DNA of 26,467 nucleotides from CAMCYM01 sp964405405 (GTDB lineage Bacteria; Bacteroidota; Bacteroidia; Flavobacteriales_D; Sanyastnellaceae). The first letter of the stretch is position 1; each line of letters begins with the position of its first letter. The position numbers were made by a program, and so were the translations under genes. The notes beneath the pieces were generated by a model. That model was not told the DNA's origin, did not search any database, and saw only the letters and a program-made list of their open reading frames with translations. Of this stretch, positions 1 through 7,700 are shown one piece after another. The DNA lies in NCBI GenBank assembly GCA_964405405.1, contig CAYONT010000029.1, positions 1 to 26,467 of the forward strand, read 5' to 3'.

Positions 1-90
1 GTTTCCGAGCAAAGCGAGTTGTTTCAAGCGGCGCCAGCCGCGATGTTTCCGAGAGGCGAAGCCTCGCGTTGTTTTCATTTCCATGAAACG
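1..90. repeat. Cluster of small hairpins joined by GTTTC
   Basis: GTTTC (or GTTTTC) recurs at 1, 21, 45 and 71, at 20-26 base spacing. The stretches between hold small perfect stems: GCGGC/GCCGC (about 29-42), GAGGC/GCCTC (53-65), and a bulged GTTTTCAT/ATGAAAC stem (71-89). No long ORF starts here before 111, and the array may continue left of the window. It could be an interspersed palindromic repeat family or the transcription end of a gene to the left. The spacers are too short and unequal for a CRISPR array. Confidence 0.5.
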
Positions 91-98
91 TGCGTGCT

Positions 99-106
99 TA
101 ACTTCG
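99..106 (+). promoter_or_regulatory. -7-like box TAACTTCG upstream of aroK
   Basis: TAACTTCG differs from the Bacteroidota -7 consensus TAnnTTTG at one position and ends 4 bases before the ATG at 111. No TTG is seen at the usual 17-23 base distance upstream, so the call rests on the -7 element and on its repeated placement before other genes in the window. Confidence 0.35.
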
Positions 107-110
107 AAGG

Positions 111-641
111 ATGCATCTCTATCTCATCGGTTACATGGGGAGTGGGAAGTCGTTTTGGGGCCCTCGCTTCGCGCAAGCCTTGGGAAGGCCTTTTTGGGAC
201 TTGGATGCGTGGGTAGAAGACCGAGCGGGGTGCACGATTTCGGAGTTGTTTGAGCGGGAAGGGGAGGAGGGGTTTCGGTTGCAGGAGGCCGAGGCGTTGG
301 GCGAGGTTGCCAGGAGTCGGGAGGGAGGGGTTGTGGCGTGCGGGGGGGGGACACCGTGCTGGCCGGGGAACTGGGAGGTGATGGAGTTGACGGGGAGGGC
401 AATGTGGTTGCGGGTGGACGAAGGGGTGCTGATGGACCGATTGGCCGGCACCGGTGCGGGGCGTCCGCTTCTGCCGGGGGATGGGAAGAACAGGGAGGCA
501 TTGCGGGCGCACCTCGCCGAGCGGAGCGCATGTTATGGTCGGGCCCACTGGGTTTGGGATGGGCCGGAAGAGGCGGGGTGGCCTGAGGCGCTGCGCTGGG
601 TGCGCAAGGATTTGGAGGAAGGGGAGCAGGGGAGTAGTTAG
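111..641 (+). CDS. aroK: Shikimate kinase AroK
   Basis: The 176-residue product fits the family's usual length. Shikimate kinase transfers phosphate from ATP to the 3-OH of shikimate in the cytoplasmic chorismate pathway. The P-loop GYMGSGKS is at residues 7-14, and FWDLD at 28-32 supplies the Mg/shikimate-binding aspartates. R56 (in GFR), the GGG of ACGGGTP at 78-80, the lid arginine in GRPLL (118) and R138 (RSACY) match the known substrate-contact positions. The ATG at 111 is chosen because the P-loop then falls at the normal distance from the N-terminus. The codons of the GGG motif form a run of nine G. The stop overlaps the stop of the convergent phosphoribosyltransferase gene by four bases (TTAG). 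AroQ of the same pathway lies 3.6 kb downstream on the same strand. Confidence 0.95.
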   Translation: MHLYLIGYMGSGKSFWGPRFAQALGRPFWDLDAWVEDRAGCTISELFEREGEEGFRLQEAEALGEVARSREGGVVACGGGTPCWPGNWEVMELTGRAMWLRVDEGVLMDRLAGTGAGRPLLPGDGKNREALRAHLAERSACYGRAHWVWDGPEEAGWPEALRWVRKDLEEGEQGSS

Positions 642-1234
642 GCTTCGAGGTAAGCCTCGGCTTGGGTGCCGGGACCGCCATCTCGGCCGCCTTGGGTACC
701 CCAAACGACCCGGATGTGTTCCTTCAGGCTCGTGCTCAGAGAGAGGCCGCAAATGTCCGCACGGACAGGGAAGGACCGGTGGATGCGGTCGATGAGGACG
801 GTCGTTGAGAGGCGAGCGGGTGCAAATTCCAGCAAGAACTTCACCCCATAAATCAGGGTTCTGCCGGAGTTGAGCACATCGTCCACAAGGACGACAGCCT
901 GCTGGGTACAAACGGAGGCGTTCACCACTTCGCCGGTTTCGTTCAGCAGCCGAACAGGATGCTTCGCGGGATCTTGTTTGTGGATTTCGAGGGTGTATTT
1001 GTGGATGGCGCTGTCGCTGATTTCACGCAGGATTTGGACCAAACGCCCACACACCGCCTCGCCCTCACCGGCAATGCCCACACAGATGAGGGAGTCATCG
1101 AGGTAATGCCGCTCTCTGATTTCACGGGCCATGCGCTGCAGCTTTCGTTCGATGCGTGCTGCGTCCAAGATTTGGGTTCGTTCCGGAAGGGAGGAGGAGC
1201 CGGGGGTTGGGGCGTGGGCGTGGGGAGGGTTCAT
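638..1234 (-). CDS. Phosphoribosyltransferase, PyrR-like
   Basis: The 198-residue product has the PRPP-binding signature VVLVDDVLNSGRT at residues 114-126, the hallmark of type I phosphoribosyltransferases. An N-terminal region (about 20-60, with VGIAGEGEA at 52-60) fits the PyrR-type fold. PyrR proteins act as uracil phosphoribosyltransferases and, in some phyla, as attenuators of pyr mRNA. I cannot tell which nucleobase is used, nor whether RNA binding is kept. The ATG at 1234 is preferred over longer in-frame extensions because those run antisense into the neighbouring methyltransferase gene and lack family similarity; the first 15 residues are a Pro/Ser-rich leader of uncertain value. It ends tail to tail with aroK. 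The methyltransferase gene lies 55 bases upstream on the same strand, so the two may be cotranscribed. Confidence 0.8.
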   Translation of the reverse strand: MNPPHAHAPTPGSSSLPERTQILDAARIERKLQRMAREIRERHYLDDSLICVGIAGEGEAVCGRLVQILREISDSAIHKYTLEIHKQDPAKHPVRLLNETGEVVNASVCTQQAVVLVDDVLNSGRTLIYGVKFLLEFAPARLSTTVLIDRIHRSFPVRADICGLSLSTSLKEHIRVVWGTQGGRDGGPGTQAEAYLEA

Positions 1235-1242
1235 GACGCCCA

Positions 1243-1250
1243 CAAAGATG
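1243..1250 (-). promoter_or_regulatory. -7-like box CATCTTTG upstream of the phosphoribosyltransferase
   Basis: Read on the minus strand this is CATCTTTG, one mismatch from TAnnTTTG, ending 8 bases before the ATG. There is no convincing -33 TTG. It could give the gene a start of its own, separate from the methyltransferase gene upstream. Confidence 0.25.
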
Positions 1251-1289
1251 CAACAGGTGGAACGAGTTGCAGTGGATTCGTGAGGAGGC

Positions 1290-2735
1290 TCAGAACACCC
1301 GGTCCAGCCTGGCCACTGATTCGACGTGGGCGGTGTGTGGAAATTGGTCCACCAGTTTGAGGGAAGCCAGCCGGTAGCCGTGGGCTTGCAGCGTGGCGAA
1401 ATCCCGGGCCTGGGTGGCTGGATTGCAGCTGACGTAGACCAAACGTGGCGCCTCCAACCGGATGATTTTCCGCAGGGTCTTGGGAGCGATGCCCGCCCGC
1501 GGCGGGTCCAAAACGATGGTATCGATGCTGCCGGCGTACTGCGGAAATTCAAGCAGGAACTTGCCCACATCTGCCGCATGGAAGGCGATGCCCGATACCC
1601 CGTTGGCGGCAGCGCTTTTCTGTGCGTCCGCAATGGCGTCCGCCACGATGTCCACCCCGATGACGGGCTGGCCAGAGGCCTGCGCCAGCAGCTGGGCGAT
1701 GGTTCCTGTTCCGCAAAACAGGTCCATCCACCACGTGCGGCGTTCCCAGGCCGCTGGGGCCATGGCTTGGGCTACGACCTCGGCATACAGCCGCTCGGCG
1801 CTGCGGGGGTTCGTCTGGAAGAAACTGCCCATCTGGATCGAGAACGACAACCCCCCGAGCCGCTCGACGATGTGGTCACTTCCCCAGACCGGCCGGTGCT
1901 GGCCGTCGCGGGCTTCGACCCGTTCCCCTGTATCGTCGTTCACCGTGTGGATGACGCCCGCGACCCGTTCCCCCCACAAACCCCGCACGCAGTCCACGAA
2001 CCCCGGCAGGTCGAAGCGATCCAGCCCCGCGCTCGTGGTCACCAGCTGCACCAACAGCTTGTCCTCCGCAAAACTCTTCCTCACCACGAGAAATCGGAAA
2101 AACCCCGTCCTGCGCGGGGGATGCCAAGCCGGCAATCCCGTTCCCTCGCACCACCCCCGCACCCGGTGCATCTCCGACTCCACCGCTGCGTCGAACAACC
2201 CCGAGTCCCCATCTAGGTTCTCCACCGCCCACCAGGTACCCCGGTGTTTGAACCCTAGTCCGAAGCCATCCCGCTGCTCGTCCGTCTCCAGGTCATGCAC
2301 GATGGCTGAGAAACTGTACTCCATCTTGTTCCGGTAGTGCCATTGCTCAGGCGAAGCGATCCAACCGCCGAACACGGCTGCCACATCCGGAACCTCTCCA
2401 AACCGCGTGAACAAATCCAGGGTAATCCGTTCCTTGTGAGCACGTTGGATCTCCACTGGTACCGTGGCGTATGGTGCACCCGGGATGGGTTGGAATCCGG
2501 TCTCCACCTCGAAAGGTGCGCGTTCCAGCACCTGTTCCAACTGGCATTCCGCGAAACGCTGCTGGCTGATGACCACCCGACCTTGCACCCGCTGCCCCGG
2601 AAAAGCATTCTGTACGAAAACCGCAAAGGGCCCCTGCGGAGTGGAAACCTTGGCGATGCCTTTTCCGCCGACCGCGAGGTCCTCGATGTCCAGAGCGATT
2701 CGATCGCCTTTTTGGAATGTCTTTTCTCTTGCCAC
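1290..2735 (-). CDS. rlmD: 23S rRNA (uracil-5) methyltransferase, RlmD/TrmA family, without Fe-S cysteines
   Basis: With the GTG start at 2735 the product is 481 residues. An N-terminal TRAM-type RNA-binding domain (about 5-70, with AVGGKGIAKV at 21-30) precedes a class I SAM methyltransferase. Visible motifs are YRNKMEYSFS (134-143), QMGSFFQTNP (301-310), the SAM loop DLFCGTGT (338-345), DPPRAG (410-415), the nucleophile C437 in VSCNP, and E472 as the general base. The Cys-to-Glu spacing is 35 residues, as in E. coli RlmD (C389/E424). The 4Fe-4S cysteines of RlmD are absent: there is no Cys between 65 and 195. GTG 2735 is preferred because MAREKTFQKGD aligns with normal family N-termini and a TACATTTG box lies just upstream; ATG 2786 would add 17 residues without similarity. 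The exact target uridine (RlmD versus RlmC-type) cannot be settled from sequence. Confidence 0.88.
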   Translation of the reverse strand: MAREKTFQKGDRIALDIEDLAVGGKGIAKVSTPQGPFAVFVQNAFPGQRVQGRVVISQQRFAECQLEQVLERAPFEVETGFQPIPGAPYATVPVEIQRAHKERITLDLFTRFGEVPDVAAVFGGWIASPEQWHYRNKMEYSFSAIVHDLETDEQRDGFGLGFKHRGTWWAVENLDGDSGLFDAAVESEMHRVRGWCEGTGLPAWHPPRRTGFFRFLVVRKSFAEDKLLVQLVTTSAGLDRFDLPGFVDCVRGLWGERVAGVIHTVNDDTGERVEARDGQHRPVWGSDHIVERLGGLSFSIQMGSFFQTNPRSAERLYAEVVAQAMAPAAWERRTWWMDLFCGTGTIAQLLAQASGQPVIGVDIVADAIADAQKSAAANGVSGIAFHAADVGKFLLEFPQYAGSIDTIVLDPPRAGIAPKTLRKIIRLEAPRLVYVSCNPATQARDFATLQAHGYRLASLKLVDQFPHTAHVESVARLDRVF

Positions 2736-2741
2736 GGAGGC

Positions 2742-2749
2742 CAAATGTA
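2742..2749 (-). promoter_or_regulatory. Consensus -7 box TACATTTG upstream of rlmD
   Basis: TACATTTG on the minus strand is an exact TAnnTTTG match and ends 6 bases before the GTG at 2735. This supports that start over the upstream ATG at 2786, which would put the box inside the coding region. No TTG is found 17-23 bases further upstream. Confidence 0.45.
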
Positions 2750-2771
2750 GCCCCCACCCACGCCATTTCCC

Positions 2772-2779
2772 TATTTTCG
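2772..2779 (+). promoter_or_regulatory. -7-like box TATTTTCG upstream of the SLC13 gene
   Basis: TATTTTCG has one mismatch to TAnnTTTG and ends 5 bases before the ATG at 2785. It sits 22 bases from the divergent rlmD box, so the two promoters would overlap within a 49-base intergenic gap. No -33 element is evident. Confidence 0.35.
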
Positions 2780-2784
2780 CCACC

Positions 2785-4278
2785 ATGCCGTTTTTGACTG
2801 TGACCCGACCCGGGCTTTGGGGTGCCCCGCTGTTGTTTCTGGCCGCTGGGTGGGGGGGGCAACTTGCCGGCATCCAAGGGGATGCGGCCTGGGTATTGGG
2901 GGTGGGGCTCTGGATGCTGGGGTGGTGGATTACCGAGGCGGTTCCTATCGCGGTGACCTCCCTGCTGCCCATCGTGCTTCTGCCTTTGACTGGGGTCATG
3001 CCCGTTGCTCAGGCCACGGCGCCTTACGGATCGCATTTTGTCTTCCTTTTCCTGGGCGGTTTTTTGCTGGCCATTTCGCTGGAGAAGTGGGAATTGCATC
3101 GGCGTTTGGCCTTGGCAGTGCTGGACAAAGCAGGTACTTCAGCCCGGCGGCTTGTGGGCGCGGTGATGCTCACCACGGCCCTGCTCAGCATGTGGATTTC
3201 GAACACCGCCACAGCGTTGATGATGTTGCCCATTGCGTTGAGCATCCTGTCGCACTGGCCCGGGGACCAGCGCGGATTTGCCCAGGCCATGCTGCTGGGT
3301 ACCGCATATGCTGCGAACATCGGGGGCATGGCGACTCTCATTGGGACACCTCCCAACGTAGCCATGGCGGGCATCTTGTCGGAAACCCATGGGGTGGAGA
3401 TTCCCTTTCTCGATTACATGGTTGTTGCGGTGCCCTTGGCCGGTGTGCTGCTTTTTTCGGTGCATTGGTTGTTGACCCGTGTGTATTTCAGGCTGCCCGC
3501 GGAAGCTGCGGTGCACCCGGGTGGGACAGACTGGATCCGGGAGGCCCGGCAAGCGCTGGGCCCATGGTCTGCTGCCCAGAAACGGGTGGCTTGGGTCTTT
3601 GGACTCACAGCAGGAGCTTGGATTTTTCGCGACGGGTTGTTGTGGTTGACCGGTTGGGACTGGTCGGACACGGGCATTGCCGTTTTGTCGGGGGTGATGC
3701 TTTTTTTGATTCCGGTGGGGGGGGCGGAGCGGAGGGAAGCCGGAGGAGAGTTGGACGGGTTGGGGGACGGTGGAGCTCGGCGAACCTTGTTGCAATGGTC
3801 TGATGCAGAGAAACTGCCTTGGGACATTTTGCTGCTGTTTGGAGGGGGATTGGCCCTGGCAGAGGCGATGGGACAAGTGGGCTGGGTGGAATCCTTGGCC
3901 CACCTCATCTCGGAAGGCACATCGGGACCGTGGTGGTGGGTGTTGCTGGTGCTTATCACCCTGGCCTTGTTTCTGACGGAGGGGATGAGCAATTTGGCCT
4001 TGACAGTGGTGATGGTGCCTGTGGTGGCCGCACTGGCCGTGGAATGGGGCCTTCATCCCGCCCTGTTTGCGGTGCCCATCGCACTGGCGAGCAGTTGTGC
4101 CTTCATGCTGCCCATGGCGACACCGCCCAACGCCATCGTCTTCGGCAGTCGACAGATTGCCATGCGGGAGATGATGTGGGTGGGGCTGGGCCTGAACCTC
4201 TTGTGCATTGCATTGGTTTTTGTATTGTCGGTTTGGGTGCTGCCCGGGTGGTGTGAACAATTGGGTGCAACCCCTTGA
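2785..4278 (+). CDS. SLC13/DASS-family sodium-dependent anion transporter
   Basis: The 497-residue inner-membrane protein has about 11 hydrophobic segments. It shows the two inverted-repeat signatures of divalent anion:Na+ symporters: SNTAT at 139-143 with GTPPN at 187-191, and SNLALT at 402-407 with TPPNA at 446-450. The SN-T pairs form the sodium and carboxylate sites in this family. ITEAVPIAVTSLLP (49-62) is another family hallmark. Members carry succinate, malate, citrate or sulfate; the substrate here cannot be read from sequence. The ATG at 2785 gives a normal N-terminus, whereas an upstream in-frame extension runs antisense through rlmD. aroQ begins 11 bases after the stop, so the two are probably cotranscribed. 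A central hydrophilic loop rich in Gly, Glu and Arg (about 312-335) contains a G8 tract. Confidence 0.9.
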   Translation: MPFLTVTRPGLWGAPLLFLAAGWGGQLAGIQGDAAWVLGVGLWMLGWWITEAVPIAVTSLLPIVLLPLTGVMPVAQATAPYGSHFVFLFLGGFLLAISLEKWELHRRLALAVLDKAGTSARRLVGAVMLTTALLSMWISNTATALMMLPIALSILSHWPGDQRGFAQAMLLGTAYAANIGGMATLIGTPPNVAMAGILSETHGVEIPFLDYMVVAVPLAGVLLFSVHWLLTRVYFRLPAEAAVHPGGTDWIREARQALGPWSAAQKRVAWVFGLTAGAWIFRDGLLWLTGWDWSDTGIAVLSGVMLFLIPVGGAERREAGGELDGLGDGGARRTLLQWSDAEKLPWDILLLFGGGLALAEAMGQVGWVESLAHLISEGTSGPWWWVLLVLITLALFLTEGMSNLALTVVMVPVVAALAVEWGLHPALFAVPIALASSCAFMLPMATPPNAIVFGSRQIAMREMMWVGLGLNLLCIALVFVLSVWVLPGWCEQLGATP

Positions 4279-4289
4279 ATCAAAAAGGC

Positions 4290-4718
4290 ATGAAACAAAT
4301 TCTGTTGCTCGAAGGGCCCAACCTCAACATGGTGGGAATCCGTGAACCGAATGTTTACGGTCACGTGGGCATCGATTTCTTCCTGCCCGGATGGCGGGAG
4401 AAATGTGCTGCGCTCGGGGTGACCTTGGTGCATCTCCAAACGAACCACGAGGGGGGGCTCATCGACGCGCTGCAAACCACAGGGATGGGCTCGGTCGGCG
4501 TGGTTTTCAATCCAGGTGGGTACACCCACACCAGCGTGGCTTTGCGCGATGCCGTGGCGGCCATTGGCACCCCGGTGGTGGAGGTGCACCTGTCGAACAT
4601 CTATGCCCGGGAGGCATTTCGCCGAGAGTCGATGCTCAGTGAGGTGAGCGTGGCGGTGGTTTCGGGGCTGGGGTACCGCGGGTATGAGGCGGCGATGGAT
4701 TTCCTGCTTCATCGCTGA
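4290..4718 (+). CDS. aroQ: 3-dehydroquinate dehydratase, type II (AroQ)
   Basis: The 142-residue product matches the short type II dehydroquinases, dodecameric cytoplasmic enzymes that dehydrate 3-dehydroquinate to 3-dehydroshikimate. Visible motifs are GPNLNMVG (9-16), R18 and the catalytic Y23 in REPNVYG, QTNHEG (50-55), NPGGYTHTS (74-82) with the catalytic H80, HLSN (100-103), and R111/R112. The ATG at 4290 is chosen over an in-frame TTG at 4275 because it gives the usual MKQILLLEGPN N-terminus and is preceded by AAAAAGGC, a rare purine-rich Shine-Dalgarno-like stretch here. It follows the SLC13 gene by 11 bases. The last 10 bases overlap the end of the convergent secreted lipase gene. Confidence 0.95.
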   Translation: MKQILLLEGPNLNMVGIREPNVYGHVGIDFFLPGWREKCAALGVTLVHLQTNHEGGLIDALQTTGMGSVGVVFNPGGYTHTSVALRDAVAAIGTPVVEVHLSNIYAREAFRRESMLSEVSVAVVSGLGYRGYEAAMDFLLHR

Positions 4719-7700
4719 ATCGACCAGGCCAGGGTGGTCCGCCGGCCGGTTTGGGGTTGTTCCAATCGAACGAAGTAAATTCCTGCTGGCCAGGTGCTTC
4801 CATCGATGCGGTGGAAAGGGGTGTGTACCTGGGTTCGGAAGAGGATGCCGCCAGCCAAGTTCAGGATGGAACAGAGCGTGGGGATGTTCTCAGGGTCCCA
4901 ATCATCGGGTAGGGCCAGCTGGGTATAGCCGTCGGAGGGGTTGGGAATGAGGGTTGGTTGCTCCCTGCTGGTCCGGGCCTTGGGGGTGGTTGACGCTGTG
5001 ATCGGGCCGGGTGTGCAGGGTTTGGGGAGGCCGGCTGCGAGGTCTTTCACCACGATGCTGGTGCCGGGGTTGCCGTTTCCGTTGTTTCCATTGTTTCCAT
5101 TGTTTCCTGCGGGACAAGGAGCGTTGAGGTGCTGCAGGGCGATGGGGCTGGGTTGCCACGGGAGTCCCAGGGTGCTGCCGTCCCACTGGTTTCCAGAAGC
5201 AGGGAGCAGCAGGGTTTGGGGTTGCTCCGGACAGGGAGCATCGAGGGAGCCATAGAACAGCCACTGGTGGCAGGAACCCCAGGTGTTGCCGCCAGCCTGT
5301 GCCGGCCAGGGGGCTGCGATTAGTCTCATGTGGATGTCATTGTCTTCGAAGGTGTTGCCCCCGGAAACTAGGTCGATGGCAGGTGGCCCCTGGCAGACCA
5401 AGGCGGTGCCGAGTTGCACGAAATCGTTGCAGCCGAGCCGGGTGGCCAGCCCAGCGGTTCGCACCCCGACGCCGTGGGAGGCGAAGGTGCAACGTTCGAT
5501 GTGGGTGGGCACGGCGTTGGGGTTGGCGGCTTCGAGCTGGAGCTGGGCGCTGTTTCCTGGGGCGCCCCCGGTCCATTGGCAATCTTCGACCCGAACAGAA
5601 TGGCTCGGGGACGAGATCTGGAGGGAGGTCATGGTGCATGCATTCGCCAGGAAGCGAACGCCACTTTGGGTGGCTTCGAGGTTGCACTGGGCGATGCTGC
5701 AGTCCCGGATGAACAGGGAGGCAGCGCTCGGGTGCACGTGGTGCAGGTGGAGCAGTTGGAGGGAGCCGGATTCCCACCGGAGGCGGCCGTGGGTCTGGAT
5801 GTGGGCGGCCGGACCGCCCACCGCATGGACCTGGGTGGCTTGGAGGTCGGTTTCTGCAAACCAGTTGGCGCTCGCGCCCAGTTCGATGCGGGTTTGGAAG
5901 AAGTGGGCGTCCTGGCCGGTTCCTTCGAATCGGGCTGTTCCGAGGGCCGCAATCGTCATCCCCGGAACATTGGGGCCGTCGCCTGTGAAGTTCCATTGAG
6001 CCCCTGGTTCGAGGACCATTCGGCCTTGGCTGCCCAGCCATTCCATGCGCCCCATGCCGGAAGAGGGGGCGTGGGTTTGGAGGGTTTGGCCTGCTGCCAC
6101 CCGAGCGATGCCGGCATGACGCCACCGGGAATCGGTACCGTTGAGTCGGATTTCTGGCTGGCTGTCGAAGGCCAAACCGCTCCCAGCCAAGCTCTCCAGC
6201 ACACCCCCGGAACCCACATGGATCGCTGCACCGTGTGCCTGGCATTCGCTCCCAGCCTCCAGGATGAGGGTGCTCCCGGGGTGGATGTGCAGGGTCGCGC
6301 CGGGGTCCAAGAGGAGCAGGGTGCCCGCGCGGACGCGGAGGCGTCCGAAGCCCAGCCCTTGGGGGTCTCCAATGTGCAAGACGGCTCCGGGGGCCACCCG
6401 GATGGTGTCGGCGCAGGGACCCGTGACCACCTCAAAGGGCTGGGCGCTGGGGCTGGCGAAGCCGTTGCCTGCGGGCGCCCCGATGCTGGCCTGGAGCCCC
6501 GTGTGCAACGTCCAGGCCGGCATGCTCCGTCGGGTCGGAGCCAGCCAGCCCCAGTCGCGGCCCCCCGATCCCGGTCCCTCCGGATCGACCCAAGCCTGCC
6601 CCAACCAGTCCCACAGAAAATCCAAGTGGTTTGTCACATCACAATGACCCCGCGTGGCCACCCCGGCGGGCTCCAAATCAAAACCGTCAAAGGGACTGGT
6701 TTCCAGCGCCTCCACCCCCAAAATCGGCAAGTCCAAGGCCGAACGAGCCGGGATGAACATCGTGGCGTCCTGCGACTGAACCGTCTCCAACCCCGCGGCC
6801 TCCATCGCCTCCCGGAACGAGGCCAAATGCAGCGAAAAACTTCCCGGCAACGCCTCCCAAACCGGGGCATCCGCCGGCCCGCTCTCCGTGGCGCTGAGGT
6901 ACAAATCGTTCCACCAATCCCCCCCCACATTGGGCAGTTCGCAGTCGAACAGTACAGATTCCGTTGGCGTCGAAGCACTGTGGTACGGATCTCCCGGGGA
7001 GCGGTTGATTTGGACATGGGCTGCCTCCCATCCCAGCCATTCCTGGCTCCCCTGGTAAAGCGGACCCGGAACCATCGGAAAAGGGGAGGTGCCATTCGAA
7101 TTCACCACGGCCAAGCACATCGGCTCCTGAGGCAAACCCTGGGCCTGCATCACGGATTGCAACGCCGAAAACTCCGGACTCGGACCGAGCGGTGTTGTGA
7201 ACAACAACGTTCGCGCTGCAGGACTGAGCAGCGCATCGGCCAAGGCCGCAGCCTCAGCATCGTGCTGCGCAAAAAAACCAATGGCGCGCTGCATGCCCAC
7301 AGGCAAGTAAGCCCCGCGAAAAGGAGAATCCAGTGCGATGAACAATCCCGTGCAATGGGACTCGCCGGCCAGTTCCATTTCTCTCAAGGCACATCGGGCC
7401 ACCAGACCGCCCATGCTGGCGCCCACCACCACCATCGGAAAGTCGCCCACCTTGTGGTCGCGACACAGCCGAATGAGTTCCTGCAGCAGCACCGCCTGCT
7501 GTTCCACTGCGCGTGTTCCGTCATGGAAGTCGAGGTAGACCAAATCCATCCCCAACCCCCTCAGCGAATCCAGCAAGGTGGGCATGGATTCGGTGTTGGG
7601 GATTTCCGCATCTCCGCAGTTCCACAGCACTTCCCAGTTCATGTCGCCCGAACCCCAGGTAGGGGTTTCTCCCCGCAACGCAGGATCAAAGCCTTCGACC

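Noticed and set aside
1..90. CRISPR array at the left edge.
   Set aside because: GTTTC is only 5 bases, spacing varies, and the intervals contain palindromes rather than unique spacers; no cas gene is present.
2736..2786. ATG at 2786 as the rlmD start.
   Set aside because: The extra 17 residues do not look like the family N-terminus, and the start would place the TACATTTG box inside the gene and overlap the divergent SLC13 start.
4709..4718. A tyrosine recombinase (xerD) next to aroQ, as commonly found in Bacteroidota.
   Set aside because: No such gene is present beside aroQ on either strand; the neighbours are the SLC13 transporter and the secreted lipase.
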